A DNA stretch of 64,000 bases from Mycoplasmoides alvi ATCC 29626 (GTDB taxonomy: Bacteria > Bacillota_I > Bacilli_A > Mycoplasmatales > Mycoplasmoidaceae), in NCBI RefSeq assembly GCF_000701785.1, contig NZ_JNJU01000007.1, positions 1-64,000 on the forward strand, written 5' to 3'. The position numbers and the translations under genes are program-made. Under the pieces are notes generated by a model, which worked only from the letters and a program-made list of their open reading frames with translations, made no database searches and was not told the DNA's origin. Of the stretch, positions 1 to 10,417 are shown one piece after another. Each line of letters begins with the position of its first letter. Within the stretch, counting starts at the first letter, position 1.

Positions 1-37
1 AGTTTAAGTCTACTAAAGAATGCTATCACACCAAAAT
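1..37 (-). CRISPR. First CRISPR repeat of a type II-A array (array continues outside the window)
   Basis: Read on the minus strand, bases 37 to 2 form a 36-base unit that starts ATTTTGGTG and ends TTAAAC, the usual length and end pattern of type II repeats. Only one unit is in view, so repetition cannot be shown directly. The support is that bases 6-22 (AAGTCTACTAAAGAATG) recur exactly, in reverse-complement orientation, at 13953-13969 inside a tracrRNA-like gene. That gives 17 continuous base pairs between crRNA and tracrRNA, and the repeat's 5' TTTTGG can also pair with CCAAGA in the same RNA. The unit lies directly downstream of csn2, so this is the leader-proximal repeat. The first base is A where G is usual. 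Confidence 0.78.
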
Positions 38-57
38 GTCAAAATCAACCATTTTTT

Positions 58-816
58 TTAAATGTTTTTTAGAAAAAAATTAATTTTGTGACTTTTTTCA
101 TCATTATGTTTAGATAAAAAATTGTTCAAATCTTTTTGATCTATGGGCAAAGATGTTTTCATTTCTAAATAAGAAATAAGTTTGTCAATATCAATAATTT
201 CAAAAAAATCATTTTCTTTTACATAGGCACAAATTTCTAATTCATTAAAATGATTTATCACTTCTCTAATATCAGTTGTAATTATTAACACATTAAAATT
301 ATTAAGAAGTTTTTGGCAATTTTTATATGTTGCATTTTTAACATTATCAAAAATAATTAGTTTCTTTTCATCAAATTCTAGTTTCAAAAAGAAATCAAAA
401 AAAGTTTTTGAATCAATATTTGAAATATCATTGATTTCCATAGATGAATTAATTAATTTATAGACATCATATTGTGGAATCAAAAGATCATTTATTTGAA
501 AATCTTTATTAATTTTATTAATTACAAAATTTACTAAATTGTTATCTATTAATGTTTTATCACCTATTATCTCAACAATTTTTTTATACAAAACATTAGA
601 TTTGGACAATGACAAAAAATCACTATATTTAGATAATTCATTTACATAAATAACATTTTTTCATTTTATTACTTTACTATCAACTACTAAATGATGGTTT
701 TCATTATCATCAGTTAAAATTGATTTAATAAAATGAGTTGGAAAAGTTGTTTCTAATATTTTAATTCCATTAAAATCTAAATTATGTCAATTATTTTGAT
801 AATAAATTTGTAACAT
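58..816 (-). CDS. csn2: Csn2-family CRISPR adaptation protein
   Basis: Encodes about 252 residues when UGA is read as Trp. The ATG at 816 directly abuts the cas2 stop codon, so the two genes are translationally coupled. It is the fourth gene of a cas9-cas1-cas2-csn2 operon, and position is the main argument. The sequence fits a Csn2-like protein: a beta-rich N-terminus, then a C-terminal half with KLIIFDNVKNATYKNC followed by NVLIITTD, which resembles the degenerate ATPase-like core of Csn2. Csn2 forms a ring that binds DNA ends and helps Cas1-Cas2 insert new spacers. Its presence defines the system as subtype II-A. Mycoplasma Csn2 proteins diverge strongly from the streptococcal ones, so the assignment rests on order and fold pattern rather than on conserved residues. 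Confidence 0.8.
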
Positions 817-1146
817 TTATATTTTTATATACCTTTTAGAGTTATTGTAAATTTCATTTACATTTTTATGACCTAAAATAATTTCCATGTTTAGATATTG
901 TTTTTCTGTTACATGTAAAATTCTAACATTCCCTGAACGAGGAATAACTTTACGAAACTTATCTATTTCTCGATCTAGTTTACTATATGAATTAGTAGCT
1001 TTAACATAAACAGAAAACTGCATCATTACATAACCGTTTTTAATTAATGCATTGTGAAACTTACGATATTCCTTTTTTTCGTAATCTTCTCTAGATGGCA
1101 GATCAAACATTAAAATAATTCTCATATATCTAACTTTGTTACTCAT
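817..1146 (-). CDS. cas2: CRISPR-associated endonuclease Cas2
   Basis: A 109-residue protein, the usual Cas2 length. It begins with RYMRIILMFDLPSREDYEKK, the first beta strand of the ferredoxin-like fold with the conserved Asp that closes it, and has the typical FSVYVKATNS and RSGNVRILHVTEKQY segments. Cas2 dimers sit between two Cas1 dimers in the spacer-integration complex; here its role is mainly structural. The start at 1146 overlaps the end of cas1 by eight bases and its stop abuts csn2, so all the adaptation genes are co-transcribed. Confidence 0.95.
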   Translation of the reverse strand: MSNKVRYMRIILMFDLPSREDYEKKEYRKFHNALIKNGYVMMQFSVYVKATNSYSKLDREIDKFRKVIPRSGNVRILHVTEKQYLNMEIILGHKNVNEIYNNSKRYIKI

Positions 1147-2026
1147 AATATACCGGAAATTGCAACTCTGGAATTGTTTGTTCTTGAACTATTGAATCAA
1201 TAAAAATATCAATTGCATTATTAATAAATTGCTCTTTTTGATTTAACAAAACTTTTTTATTAAAGCATTCAATAAGTTTTTGCTTAGATTCAAATCAAGG
1301 ATTTTTCATCTTCTCAATTTTAACAATTTTTAATACTTCATTATCAATAATAACTCTAAATACTTCCATCAAATCTGAGGCTAAAGCAAAATGATTATGA
1401 AATGATTTATGAAAAATAGAAATTCTTGGATCTAAACCTTTTTTAACAATTGATCGCGAAAAATAACTTCTTAAAATTGAATATCCATAATTTAAATATT
1501 TATTAATTATATTGTCATCATCATGTCGATTAAAATCTACACCAAATAAAGTGTGTCAATAAATTTTAGATGCATGCCCTTCACGATTTGTAACATCATA
1601 TTCTTTAACATTTTTATACAAATTTTTCATTTCATAAATTATGGTTTTATTTGGTTCAAAATGATTAAGAGTTGAAATTTGATTTAAAATCTTTTGTTGA
1701 ACAATTGCTTTTCATAATTTTGCTTTAAAAATATGATTTCATGATAATTGAGCATTTAAAATTTTTAAAGAATTATAATTACCAATCATTGGAATTAAAT
1801 GTACATTAGGCAAATGCCGATTATCACAAAGTATAACATTTACATTAAAATCAGCTAATTTATTTAACAATTGAATTGATAAAGTAATTTCCACATTATC
1901 AATTATTAATGTGTCAATATCATTGATTGGAATTGTTATTTTATTATCTTCACGATAAATAACTAAATTATTCAAAAATAAACGTAATCGTTCTGCTTTT
2001 TGTATTTCTACAATTTTTCAACCCAT
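1139..2026 (-). CDS. cas1: CRISPR-associated endonuclease Cas1
   Basis: About 295 residues after UGA is read as Trp, normal for type II Cas1. The N-terminus (MGWKIVEIQKAERLRLFLNN) and the IDTLIIDNVEITLS stretch match the Cas1 beta-sandwich domain. The helical catalytic domain follows and is interrupted by many UGA codons in the DNA. Cas1 is the integrase that inserts new spacers at the leader end of the array. The ATG at 2026 is 14 bases after the cas9 stop, and the stop lies inside the cas2 start region (8-base overlap). Residues were read piecewise, so I did not check every metal ligand. Confidence 0.93.
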
Positions 2027-2040
2027 AAAAATAAAAATAA

Positions 2041-5000
2041 TTATTTGTTTAATGATATTTTTGTTTTTGCTAAATTATCAAAATATTCACCAAAAGAAAT
2101 TACATCATAAATATTGCCTAAAGAATCTACTTTACATAATTTAAATGTTTTGGTAATTGTAGAAATTGCTACATTCTGTTGCAATCTTTTTTTCATATTA
2201 TCATCTTTTTGTAACTTAAAAATTGGTTCAATTTCTAATTTATCAGAAGATCTGTCCCCTCCGCCTACAAAGCAATATAAGTTATCTTTTTCTACTTTAA
2301 ATTTTTTATTATTAACATCTTCAATACCTAAAATTGCCATTCCTCGTTTAATAAATAAATAATTATTTGGGTCTACATCTTTAGGAAGAATTTTTTGAAT
2401 TTTCTCTTCATTAGGTATAAGTTTCTTTTTATTTTTATCTCAATTCAAAGTTAATGCATTTAAAAATATAGTTATGTATTTCCCATTATTTTTTCTATAA
2501 ATTCGTACCCCTATGGGTTTCAATGAATCATAAAATGATTTGCCGTTACTCTTACTTTTATTTTGGGGTTTAATATTTTTAGAGCATAATAATTTATCAC
2601 TAATATCAACCTTATCACCTTTGATCTTTAAACTTTTTATTAAATGAGTAATTTGATTTTTGTCATTAAAAATTGGTAGTTTATCAATTAACTTAATTTG
2701 ATCATCTGTATAATTAAAATCTTCTCCCTTATATGTTTTCTCAATATATTTCCTAAAAGGATTGGTTTTATCATTTGGATCAAAATTATCATTAAAAATA
2801 GTGTTTAACTGTTTGTATAACTTTTTTTCTTTTGTGTAAATTAGTAATTTGCTGAGTTCTTTTTCATTGCATGAATCACCAAAATATTTTTTGAGCTCGT
2901 CAATTTTTAAACTTTCATCTAACAAATTTAACTTAGTTATTTTATAAGAGTCTTCAATCCTTTCATGAGTTTTCTCATCTATCCTAGAATAAGTTCGTAA
3001 TGAATACAAGGTATCATTTGCTAAAGGTGAATTTTCTTTTGAAATAATCATTCGAGAAAATTTAATATTTTTTTCTTGAATGTTTTCATTTAAAAAATCT
3101 CTCATTTGATTTCTAAAGTTTAAAGCAACTGCTTTCAATTTATCATCAAAAATATTTAACACATCATTTTCTGTAAATATTAATTCATTATTTTCTGAAT
3201 TATCTTTGTGATAGCCATCACCTTTTTTTATAACTTTATATCTTAATAACTTAAAAATTGTTTGATTCAAGCCTAAAAAACCAATAATACTTGCATCAAT
3301 CGCATGATGATTATAAATATCACGATTTTTATTTAATAAGAAGCCTTCTTCTTTACTTTCTTTAAACAAATTACGTCTAGCATATGTTGTTATTGCGCCA
3401 TTAACTGCATGAACAATAATTTTATTTGATTTTCATTTTATACTTTGACTAAAGAACATTTTTAAATATTTTATAAATTCTCTAGAAATATATCTTGTAT
3501 CATTCAATTGACGAGAAACAAATCCTAATAATTCTTCTTCTAAATTGCCTTTGTATAATAGATAATTTTTTACCTTAGATTCTAGTTTTGAACGTCTTTT
3601 CTTGTCATTAACTTTCATTTGTTCAGAAAGTTTATTACATCTGTCTTCATAAGCTTTAAAAGCATTACCATCCAACCACTTATAAGGAGTTCTTTCTCCT
3701 TTAGCTTGATTATTTTCTGCACTAGTTAAAACTTTATTTTGCATAGAATCAATAAATGACAAAGAATAAGGCAATACATGATCAATATTGTATTTATTGG
3801 GTTTGTTTAATAATTCATATAAATCTATTTCTTTGTCATCATACAAATCTCGTCCATTTTGCTCTAATCACAATAAAAACTTAAGACGATTTTCGCCTTT
3901 TTTTAATAATTCCTCATTTACTTCTGGGTGTCGATCAATTTGTTTTTCTAAATATGATTTATTTCTTTTTAGTTCATTTTTTATTTCTTCTTTTACTTCT
4001 TTAGAATTAAGTTCTCGAGCCATTTCAACCATAACATATGCAAGTTCATATTTTTTAGAATACTTTCGTAATATCTCATTTAAAACTTTAGTTGTTTGAT
4101 TAAATGCCCGCTTTACGGTCAATGGCATAATTTCATTTGCAAAATAATTTTCGGGAAAGTATGTATAGTTAGCAAAAATACTTTTTTGTAAGTGATTGAC
4201 ATTTTCTTCAAAAAAATTCATTTGATTTTTGCCAATATTATCAATATTAGAATCTAAAGTAAATTTAATAAATTCTTTTTGTGCTTTAATTGATAATGAT
4301 GATGTTCCTGAAGAAAAAATATTTGCCTTCGCTAACTCTTTAATTGATTCTTCATCTAATTTATTTAATGAAAATTTATTTAGAATTGGATTTTCGTTAG
4401 AATTAAATTTTTCATTAAAACCATTTATACGTTCCATTGAATTTTGAAAACTAGATCCTATTTTAAAAATTTCATGTAATAAATCTAAATCATCAAAATT
4501 ATTTAAATCAATTTTAGATGTAATTTTGTTCTTAATTAACCAATTTCCAATTTTTTTAGTAGATTCACATTTTTCTATTTCAAATTTTTCGTTTTTATCT
4601 TTTCTAAGGCCTGAATAAATGCCATTTTTTGTGTCTATTTTGAAGTGTTTGCATATTTTATCTAAGGTAATCTTAGATAAATCAAATTTAAGAATTTCAG
4701 ATTTTTCTTTACTATTAAATTGTCTAATTTCGCCATTTTCATCTACAAATTTCATATTTGCTAAATCATTTAGCAAATTAAATATTTCTGTAATTGGTGA
4801 TTTTTTATAATTACGTTTTTCTTCTGGATAGTAAGTACATTTACCAATTAAATTATCCCAAAGGTTACCACCCTTTCATTTTTTAGGTTCTTTGGTTTTT
4901 GGATCAATTTCTCAACGCCCATAGGGACTAAAACTTTTCTCTGAACCAGGACCTTCTGAATAATGACGATGGCGTGCAAATAAACCTAAATGTTCTTCTC

Positions 5001-5676
5001 CGTCTTGCACATACCCAAGAAATTGATTTTTAAATTCATCTGAAAGATTTTGATTTCTAAAAATTTCGATAATTTCTTTTTTAAAATCTTCATTACTAAT
5101 TCCTAAATTGCCTCGGTTTCCCAAAACTTTGCCACTAATTTTAAACCATTCGAATTGGTTTTCACAAGGAAATTTATTTGAGTCAAAAAACTTACTTGCC
5201 TCGTTTTTTTCTTTTTCACTTTCTTCTGTTTCAATTGTTAATAATTGACCACGATGTTTAATGTAGTTATGAAGTATTAATACAAGTTCATGATTGCTTA
5301 GTTTATTTTTTAAACCTTTAATTTTGATTTCAACAGGCATTAAATATTTACTATAATTTTCATCATAAAATGATGTTGTTATGTACTTTTTAAATTCATC
5401 TTCATTTGCAACAAGTTTTTCTTTTATACATAATTGCATTAAATCTTTTTTTCGTTGTTGCAAACGACGAATACGTCTTCTTGTCCCTCTATATTGGCGA
5501 CGTTTTTCTGTATTTGAATCATTTTCTGCTGGATCATCAAATAATCTAACTCCCATATCAACAATATGGAAATTTGTTTTCTTATCATTTTCACCTTCAT
5601 CATATTGGATTATTGATCAGCCTACTGATGTAGTGCCCAAGTCAAAAGCAATTGCTATTTTAGGTTTAGTATTCAT
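2041..5676 (-). CDS. cas9: CRISPR-associated nuclease Cas9 (type II-A)
   Basis: RNA-guided DNA endonuclease of 1211 residues, in one frame once UGA is Trp. RuvC-I is at residues 7-20 (IAIAFDLGTTSVGW, catalytic Asp12), followed by the arginine-rich bridge helix at about 57-77. An EGPGSEKSFSPYGRW motif is near residue 250, as in the compact II-A Cas9 group. RuvC-II is VMVEMARE with Glu551. The HNH domain is near YNIDHVLPYS with His633, after QNGRDLY. RuvC-III is HHAIDA at 790-795 with Asp794. All catalytic residues are present, so the enzyme looks intact. The C-terminal part (about 1000-1211) would recognise the PAM. The ATG at 5676 opens the cas operon. The upstream region has a T17 tract instead of a normal promoter spacer (see 5750-5780). 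Confidence 0.97.
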
Positions 5677-5734
5677 AATTATTAAAATTTTATATATTTC
5701 TCTTTTTGATAAATTTTTAAAAATTTATAACTAA

Positions 5735-5983
5735 ATTGTTATAGGTTATATTGTAAAAAAAAAAAAAAAAAGAGAGAGAGTCCTCATTGAAGTTCTAAAT
5801 TTTTTGTATGAATTAACTAAAGTTCTTTATGCTTGATATAATGAATGCATAATTAAAGACATTAAAAATAAATCTATTAGAAAAAAGTATTATTTGACTA
5901 AATCTATATTAAGAGTACTTAAATTTGTGTTAAATATTTTAGGTATCTCTACTCCTAGTGAAATAAAGCATATACAAAGTTAA
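5735..5983 (+). pseudogene. Gene fragment of unknown function, reading through the A17 tract
   Basis: The plus strand has an open frame (UGA as Trp) with no usable start codon that runs through the A17 and GA tract and ends with TAA at 5981. The part after the tract looks protein-like (for example NFLYELTKVLYAWYNECIIK, ending GISTPSEIKHIQS). Because the start is missing I treat it as the 3' end of a decayed gene. It is also the region between cas9 and the divergent lipoprotein gene at 6082, so it must hold both promoters. No family recognised. Confidence 0.4.
5750..5780 (-). promoter_or_regulatory. cas9 upstream region: T17 tract and (CT)n next to a TACAAT -10-like box
   Basis: On the minus strand the order is CTCTCTCTC, 17 T residues (5755-5771) and then TACAAT (its first T is the last of the tract), 74 bases before the cas9 ATG. 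TACAAT is one base from the -10 consensus. The homopolymer occupies the place of the -35 to -10 spacer. The same arrangement, T16 then TACAATA, stands before the lipoprotein gene that starts at 13123. The promoter role is inferred from position and from that match. Confidence 0.5.
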
Positions 5984-6081
5984 AGTTTATCTTGGGCTAA
6001 ACTTATTAATGTTTATTTAGTAAAATAAATAAAATTTTTAAGTATTAAAAATATTTACAAATTAATTGTAGAAGGTAAAAA

Positions 6082-7047
6082 ATGAGCAAGAGAAAAATAA
6101 AAAGTTTTAAATTATTTGGATTAATGTCTATATTTTCAATTCCATTAATTGTTATGCCATTATTTTTGACATCTTGTTCTGAATCATCACCAGAACAAAA
6201 TGAATCAAATAATTCTAATGATAATTCAAGTAATAATTCAAACAATAATTCAAGTAATAATTCAAACAATTCATTAGGAATTAAAGTAAGTGATATAGTT
6301 CAACTTACTTTAAAAGATAGTACACAAACAATTGGTCGTGTTTCTCAAATAAACTTAAATGATTTTACTCTTGACACAAATAGAAATTTTAAATTTAGTG
6401 ATGTAAAAAGTGTTTCTAAAATTTTAATAAATGTAAACAAGGATATACTTAAGGTTCTTTTAAATGATGACACATTTATTTTTGGTCTTGTTACAAAATT
6501 AAATTCTGATGGTTTGCAATTAGCAAATAAAGATTTTAAATTTAGTAATATTAAATCTATTGAAAATATCACTTTTTCTGCTGGAAACTATGTTCAAATT
6601 GGAAAAGAATATCCTTTTCAATTTGGATATGTAAATAATGTATATTCAAGTGGTATTATCATAAACAACTCAACTGATTTCATAAATTGAAACGACATTA
6701 AAGATATTCAAAAATATATTCCGCCTATCAATAAGTATGTTCGAATTTGAGGGAAAGACACATTACTACGTCATAAATATGGTTATTTGTCTAATTGCAT
6801 TGAAAATAAATTAATATTATCTGACAATAGATCCATTGATTTAAGTACAATAACCTATGTGGAAGTATTAGATCTTAAAGAAGGTGTTCAAATAAAAGTT
6901 GAAACAAGTAAAGGACCTTCTTACACTGGGACTATAAAATCAATTTCTAATACTCAAGTTGTATTGGGAATTCAACAAACCGATGGTTCTATGAAAGATA
7001 TAGAAATAAGTTGAAGTGATATAGACTACATTAAAATACAATCATAA
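6082..7047 (+). CDS. Surface lipoprotein built of five short tandem modules
   Basis: A 321-residue protein with a Lys-rich start, a hydrophobic segment and the lipobox LTSC near residue 32, so it should be lipid-anchored outside the membrane. After a Ser/Asn-rich linker (about 35-65) come five imperfect repeats of roughly 45-50 residues. Each starts with a beta strand, has a central Gly plus aliphatic position (IGRVSQI, FGLVTKL, FGYVNNV, YGYLSNC, TGTIKSI) and ends with a short acidic/aliphatic element such as FKFSDVKSV or FKFSNIKSI. The pattern resembles small SH3- or Sm-like beta barrels, but that is an inference. A GAAGG ribosome site precedes the ATG. It is transcribed divergently from cas9. 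Specific function unknown. Confidence 0.75.
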
Positions 7048-7052
7048 TATAA

Positions 7053-7121
7053 CATGATGTTGATTTTGAACCTAGTGTTGTTAAAGATCTTAAATTTAAA
7101 TGAAATAGAATTGTATTTTAA
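7053..7121 (+). pseudogene. Short coding remnant after the module lipoprotein
   Basis: Just after the stop of the preceding lipoprotein an open frame without a start codon reads HDVDFEPSVVKDLKFKW and ends with TAA at 7119. It uses UGA as Trp. It looks like the 3' end of a deleted gene. Too short to assign. Confidence 0.3.
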
Positions 7122-7190
7122 TTTGTAAACAATTTAATAAGTAATGTACATATAATTTATGATATGCATTGTTAAATAATTAATAAATTA

Positions 7191-7316
7191 TTAGTCTCTT
7201 TCAAAATCATCTTTATTTTTAGTTTGATCTTTTTGTTCTGACACTAAAATACCTTGAGCTTGAAAGAATTCATTTAAATCTAAATGGTTCTTGCTTAGCA
7301 AGAAATCACTTAATTA
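7191..7316 (-). pseudogene. C-terminal gene remnant, unknown family
   Basis: On the minus strand an open frame of 41 codons follows a stop codon and has no start. It reads LSDFLLSKNHLDLNEFFQAQ and ends in a charged tail before TAA. The composition looks like a soluble protein's C-terminus. I cannot name the parent gene. Confidence 0.35.
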
Positions 7317-7681
7317 TAATGGATTATATAATGGATTGCTTTGCAACAAATCAAATTAATTTTTAATAGACATAACCAAAAATAATTTAAATAATTCATC
7401 TAGTGACAGAAAATATGCTGAAGATATTTTTAATTCTAATATTAATGATAAAAACATTAGAAATATAAATGTTGATAATGCCAATATTTTTATAATATTA
7501 ATAACATTAATATAAATAAGTTAAATTAAACACTTAATATTTCCTTAAATCATAAAGTTTAGTCAAATCATTAAACATATCAATAAATAATGGAAAATTT
7601 TTATGAAGAAATTTTGCGTAAATTTAATAAGAAAATAACAATAGTAAGGGGATAAAATACAAAAGTTAAAACATAGAACAA
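7317..7681. other. Non-coding or decayed stretch
   Basis: This AT-rich stretch has only short frames, for example a 21-codon frame from ATG at about 7589 (MENFYEEILRKFNKKI) and Asn-rich fragments around 7390-7510. They look like the debris of former genes. I see no RNA gene, and no clear terminator for the flanking lipoprotein genes, which converge on it. Confidence 0.4.
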
Positions 7682-9832
7682 TTATGGGTTCAATTTGTAT
7701 GTTTTTATATTATCTCTAACTAATTTTTTTAAAAAATCATCAAAAATGCTACCATTTCATTCTGAATCATCATTTTCTTTAACAGATTTAAATAATGTAA
7801 TAGCATTACCAACACCATTATTACTTGAATTATTTAGATCATTATATGCGTAAAGACTTAAAACTCCAATGGGTTCAAAGCGTGAATTAATAGCAAGTGA
7901 ACCACTAGCTCCTTGTTCTAAGTATTCATCATTTCATGGTTTAAAATAATAAGTAGAACCTTGCTGATTAGCATATGTTAATGTCATTCCATGATCAAAA
8001 TCTTTAAATTTTTTTTGATATCATTTATACCTATTATTAATTTTATTCCGCTCTAAGTTTATTGCTTCATCATATCGTGCCCAATAACTAAAAAAATCAA
8101 ATGAAGTTGTTTCTTTTGATACATATCTTTTTTTAACATTAACTCTGCCACTACTAGAATATGTATTTTCTCAATTTCCTGATAAAGGGAAGCCGCCAAC
8201 CATTATAGACTCACTTGGAGAAATATGTTCCCCTTTATGATTTAAACCTATATACCAACTAGCCTCATCTTTAGTGTTTAAAACTTCATATAAAGATGGA
8301 AATAATTTTTGAATTTGATTTTTAGTAAATTGCATTTTAGAAATAGCAAAATCAATTCCACCATTTTTAAGGGTGCCAATTCTAGTACTTTTATCAACAC
8401 AATCACTTTCAAAAATTTGATCAACATCAGCTGCAAATTTAGATTTAACACCAGAGGATTCAAACAAAGGAGTATAGTACACAAGATCTATATATGTACT
8501 AGAGTTTTGGTTATTAACATTTTCTCAAATTGGTGTTGAACTTTCAGATAAATCAGTTACATTTTTTTCATCATATTTCATAACTTGAACTGGAATAGGA
8601 GTAGTTCTTTCTTGTTTACTTAACCCCTCATAACTTTTTCCCTTAACTATGTATTGTTGAGTTGTATCCTTATAATCATTAGATCAAAAACCAGCATTTC
8701 AATATTGTTTAAATGCTTCACTTGCTGAGTAATAAGATTCATTTGCATACATATCATATGTATCATGTAAATCAAATACATGTGTGTTTGAAGCTACTAA
8801 AAATTCATAAATATCTGAATTATCATTTTTAATACGATCTATTATTCAACCTGTACCCATTTGTTTATTCTTGATAAATTTATATTTTGGTGTTTCATAA
8901 GTTGATGCAACATTTTTGTAATTATATACATCAAATCTAATCCTAAAAGATCGATCATAAATATATTGTCAAAAATCACTAACTTGTTTTAATGCACTAT
9001 TTTCTTTGTTAAATAAATACCTCAAAACATTGTTGCTAGTGTCTTTAATAATTAATTCAAAAATACCAAGTTCATCATCAAAATTGGCCTCAATAACTGC
9101 AATATCATTTACTAAATTAAACAAAGTTTTTAAATCACTTAATTTAGTGTAATAAAAAATTTCTGACAAATTTGATGGTAAATATCCAAATGGATTATTT
9201 TCAATAATTTTATTAAGATTAACATTTGTAGAAATGGAAATTGATGAATAGTCTTGTGATAATTTAGGTAAAGTTTTCTTTTTAGTAAAATTATCAAATG
9301 TTTCATAAATAGGGGATTTATTCACTCTCTCCTCTATTGTGTTTCCAATATTTCCATAAAAACCATATTCTTGAATTTTTTCAAAAAAAGACTTTGTCAT
9401 TGTCTCTTCATCAGTTAATCTTTCAAAATTTATTGTTGGATCTAATAAAATTGAATTAATAATTTTTTCTTTAGTTGATTTAAATCATTCAGTAGATTCA
9501 ATAACTTCAATAGAACTATTTTTACTCAAAATACTTTTTAAATCTAAACAATGTGCGTCCTTGCCATCACTCGAAACTGGAGGTTTAGGTTCTGGTCCAG
9601 GTGTTGGATCAGGAGTGGGCTCTGGTGTTGGTTCTGGTTTTGGGTCTGGTGTTGGAACCGGAACTTCAGGTTTTGGATCAGGTTCAACTGATGGCTTATT
9701 TGTATCTAAATTATTGTCAGTTCCAGTTGATTCTGAAGAATTTGTATTTGAAGAACATGAGACAATAAAAAGACTACTTGATGCAAGAAAAGCAAAAAAA
9801 CTTAATGTTAAAAATATTTTTTTATATCGCAT
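7682..9832 (-). CDS. DUF31-family lipoprotein, MIP-like serine protease
   Basis: A 716-residue lipoprotein. The signal peptide ends in the lipobox IVSC near residue 26, followed by a proline-rich stalk (about 50-88) of PEPT/PDPK repeats. The catalytic domain has GTGWIIDR, then NTHVF with His351, and EQGASGSLAI with Ser643, the chymotrypsin-like arrangement of mycoplasma DUF31 proteins. Related proteins (MIP) cut immunoglobulin heavy chains after the partner MIB has captured the antibody. No MIB-like gene is seen next to it, so the substrate is unproven. A good promoter lies at 9878-9906. The frame is continuous through many UGA codons and the catalytic residues are present, so it looks functional. 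Confidence 0.82.
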
Positions 9833-9877
9833 AATTTAAAAAATATTAAATAAAAAATAAATTATTAAATAACAAAT

Positions 9878-9906
9878 ATTATACTGAAATTACACTTAAA
9901 GCGCAA
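9878..9906 (-). promoter_or_regulatory. Promoter of the DUF31 protease gene
   Basis: On the minus strand TTGCGC (9906-9901), a 17-base spacer and a perfect TATAAT (9883-9878) lie 46 bases before the ATG at 9832. The upstream half (plus strand CAATGCCTATATTAAA, 9904-9919) is repeated exactly at 13265-13280, upstream of another lipoprotein gene. Confidence 0.7.
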
Positions 9907-9947
9907 TGCCTATATTAAAATACATAGTAAATATAATTTTATTTTAG

Positions 9948-10247
9948 CTCAAAGAAAATATTAAAAATGTTTCTATCATAAATATCTTTTTCACAATAAA
10001 AAGTATTTTGAGTTTAACATTTTTTAAACAATATTGTGCATGTTGCCAAGACAAATTTTTAAATAAATTAAAAGTGATAAATTATTTATTAAAAAATAAA
10101 CTAAAAGTTAAAAGTATAACAATTGATAATTAAATTGAATTTAAAAAAATATCTAATGAGGAATTAGATGAAGTATTTAATTTAATTAATAAGTTGCCTA
10201 AAAAATTTTGAATTGAAAAACTAGGATTTAATTATTTAATCAATTAA
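9948..10247 (+). pseudogene. Decayed gene with internal stop, unknown function
   Basis: A plus-strand frame has no start codon and an in-frame TAA at 10131. It continues in the same frame to TAA at 10245. Before the stop it reads FFKQYCACCQDKFLNKLKV, after it EFKKISNEELDEVFNLINK and ends LGFNYLIN. The shared frame and the terminator just downstream (10278-10317) argue that this was one gene disabled by a nonsense mutation and loss of its 5' end. Confidence 0.45.
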
Positions 10248-10277
10248 ATCTTAATTAAGTCATTTTAAATACATAAC

Positions 10278-10317
10278 AAAATGCACCCATTGTTTTTTTG
10301 TGGATGCATTTTTTATT
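10278..10317 (+). terminator. Rho-independent terminator after the decayed gene
   Basis: An imperfect hairpin pairs ATGCACCCA (10281-10289) with TGGATGCAT (10301-10309) around a T-rich loop. A T-rich tail follows on the plus strand. It fits the end of the gene remnant at 9948-10247. Confidence 0.55.
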
Positions 10318-10417
10318 TTGATGATTATAATAACAACACAACATCTAACATAATATTGTAAATGTAAGGGTTACAGTTAGAGTGTCGCTCTGAGTAAAAA
10401 TAAAAAATTTTTAATAA

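Noticed and set aside
1-37. Reading the CRISPR repeat on the plus strand (starts GTTTAAG)
   Set aside because: The tracrRNA terminator and promoter face the minus strand, and only a minus-strand crRNA is complementary to that RNA.
2041-5676. Cas9 appearing as several separate genes with stops
   Set aside because: All breaks are UGA in one continuous frame; reading UGA as Trp restores a full-length protein.
9561-9839. Gly/Ser-rich 92-codon plus-strand frame
   Set aside because: It is the mirror of the proline-rich stalk of the DUF31 lipoprotein on the other strand.
10040-10052. GCCAAGACAA at 10044-10053 matches part of the tracrRNA lower stem
   Set aside because: Only 10 bases match and it lies within a gene-fragment frame; no anti-repeat or terminator is beside it, so I take it as chance.
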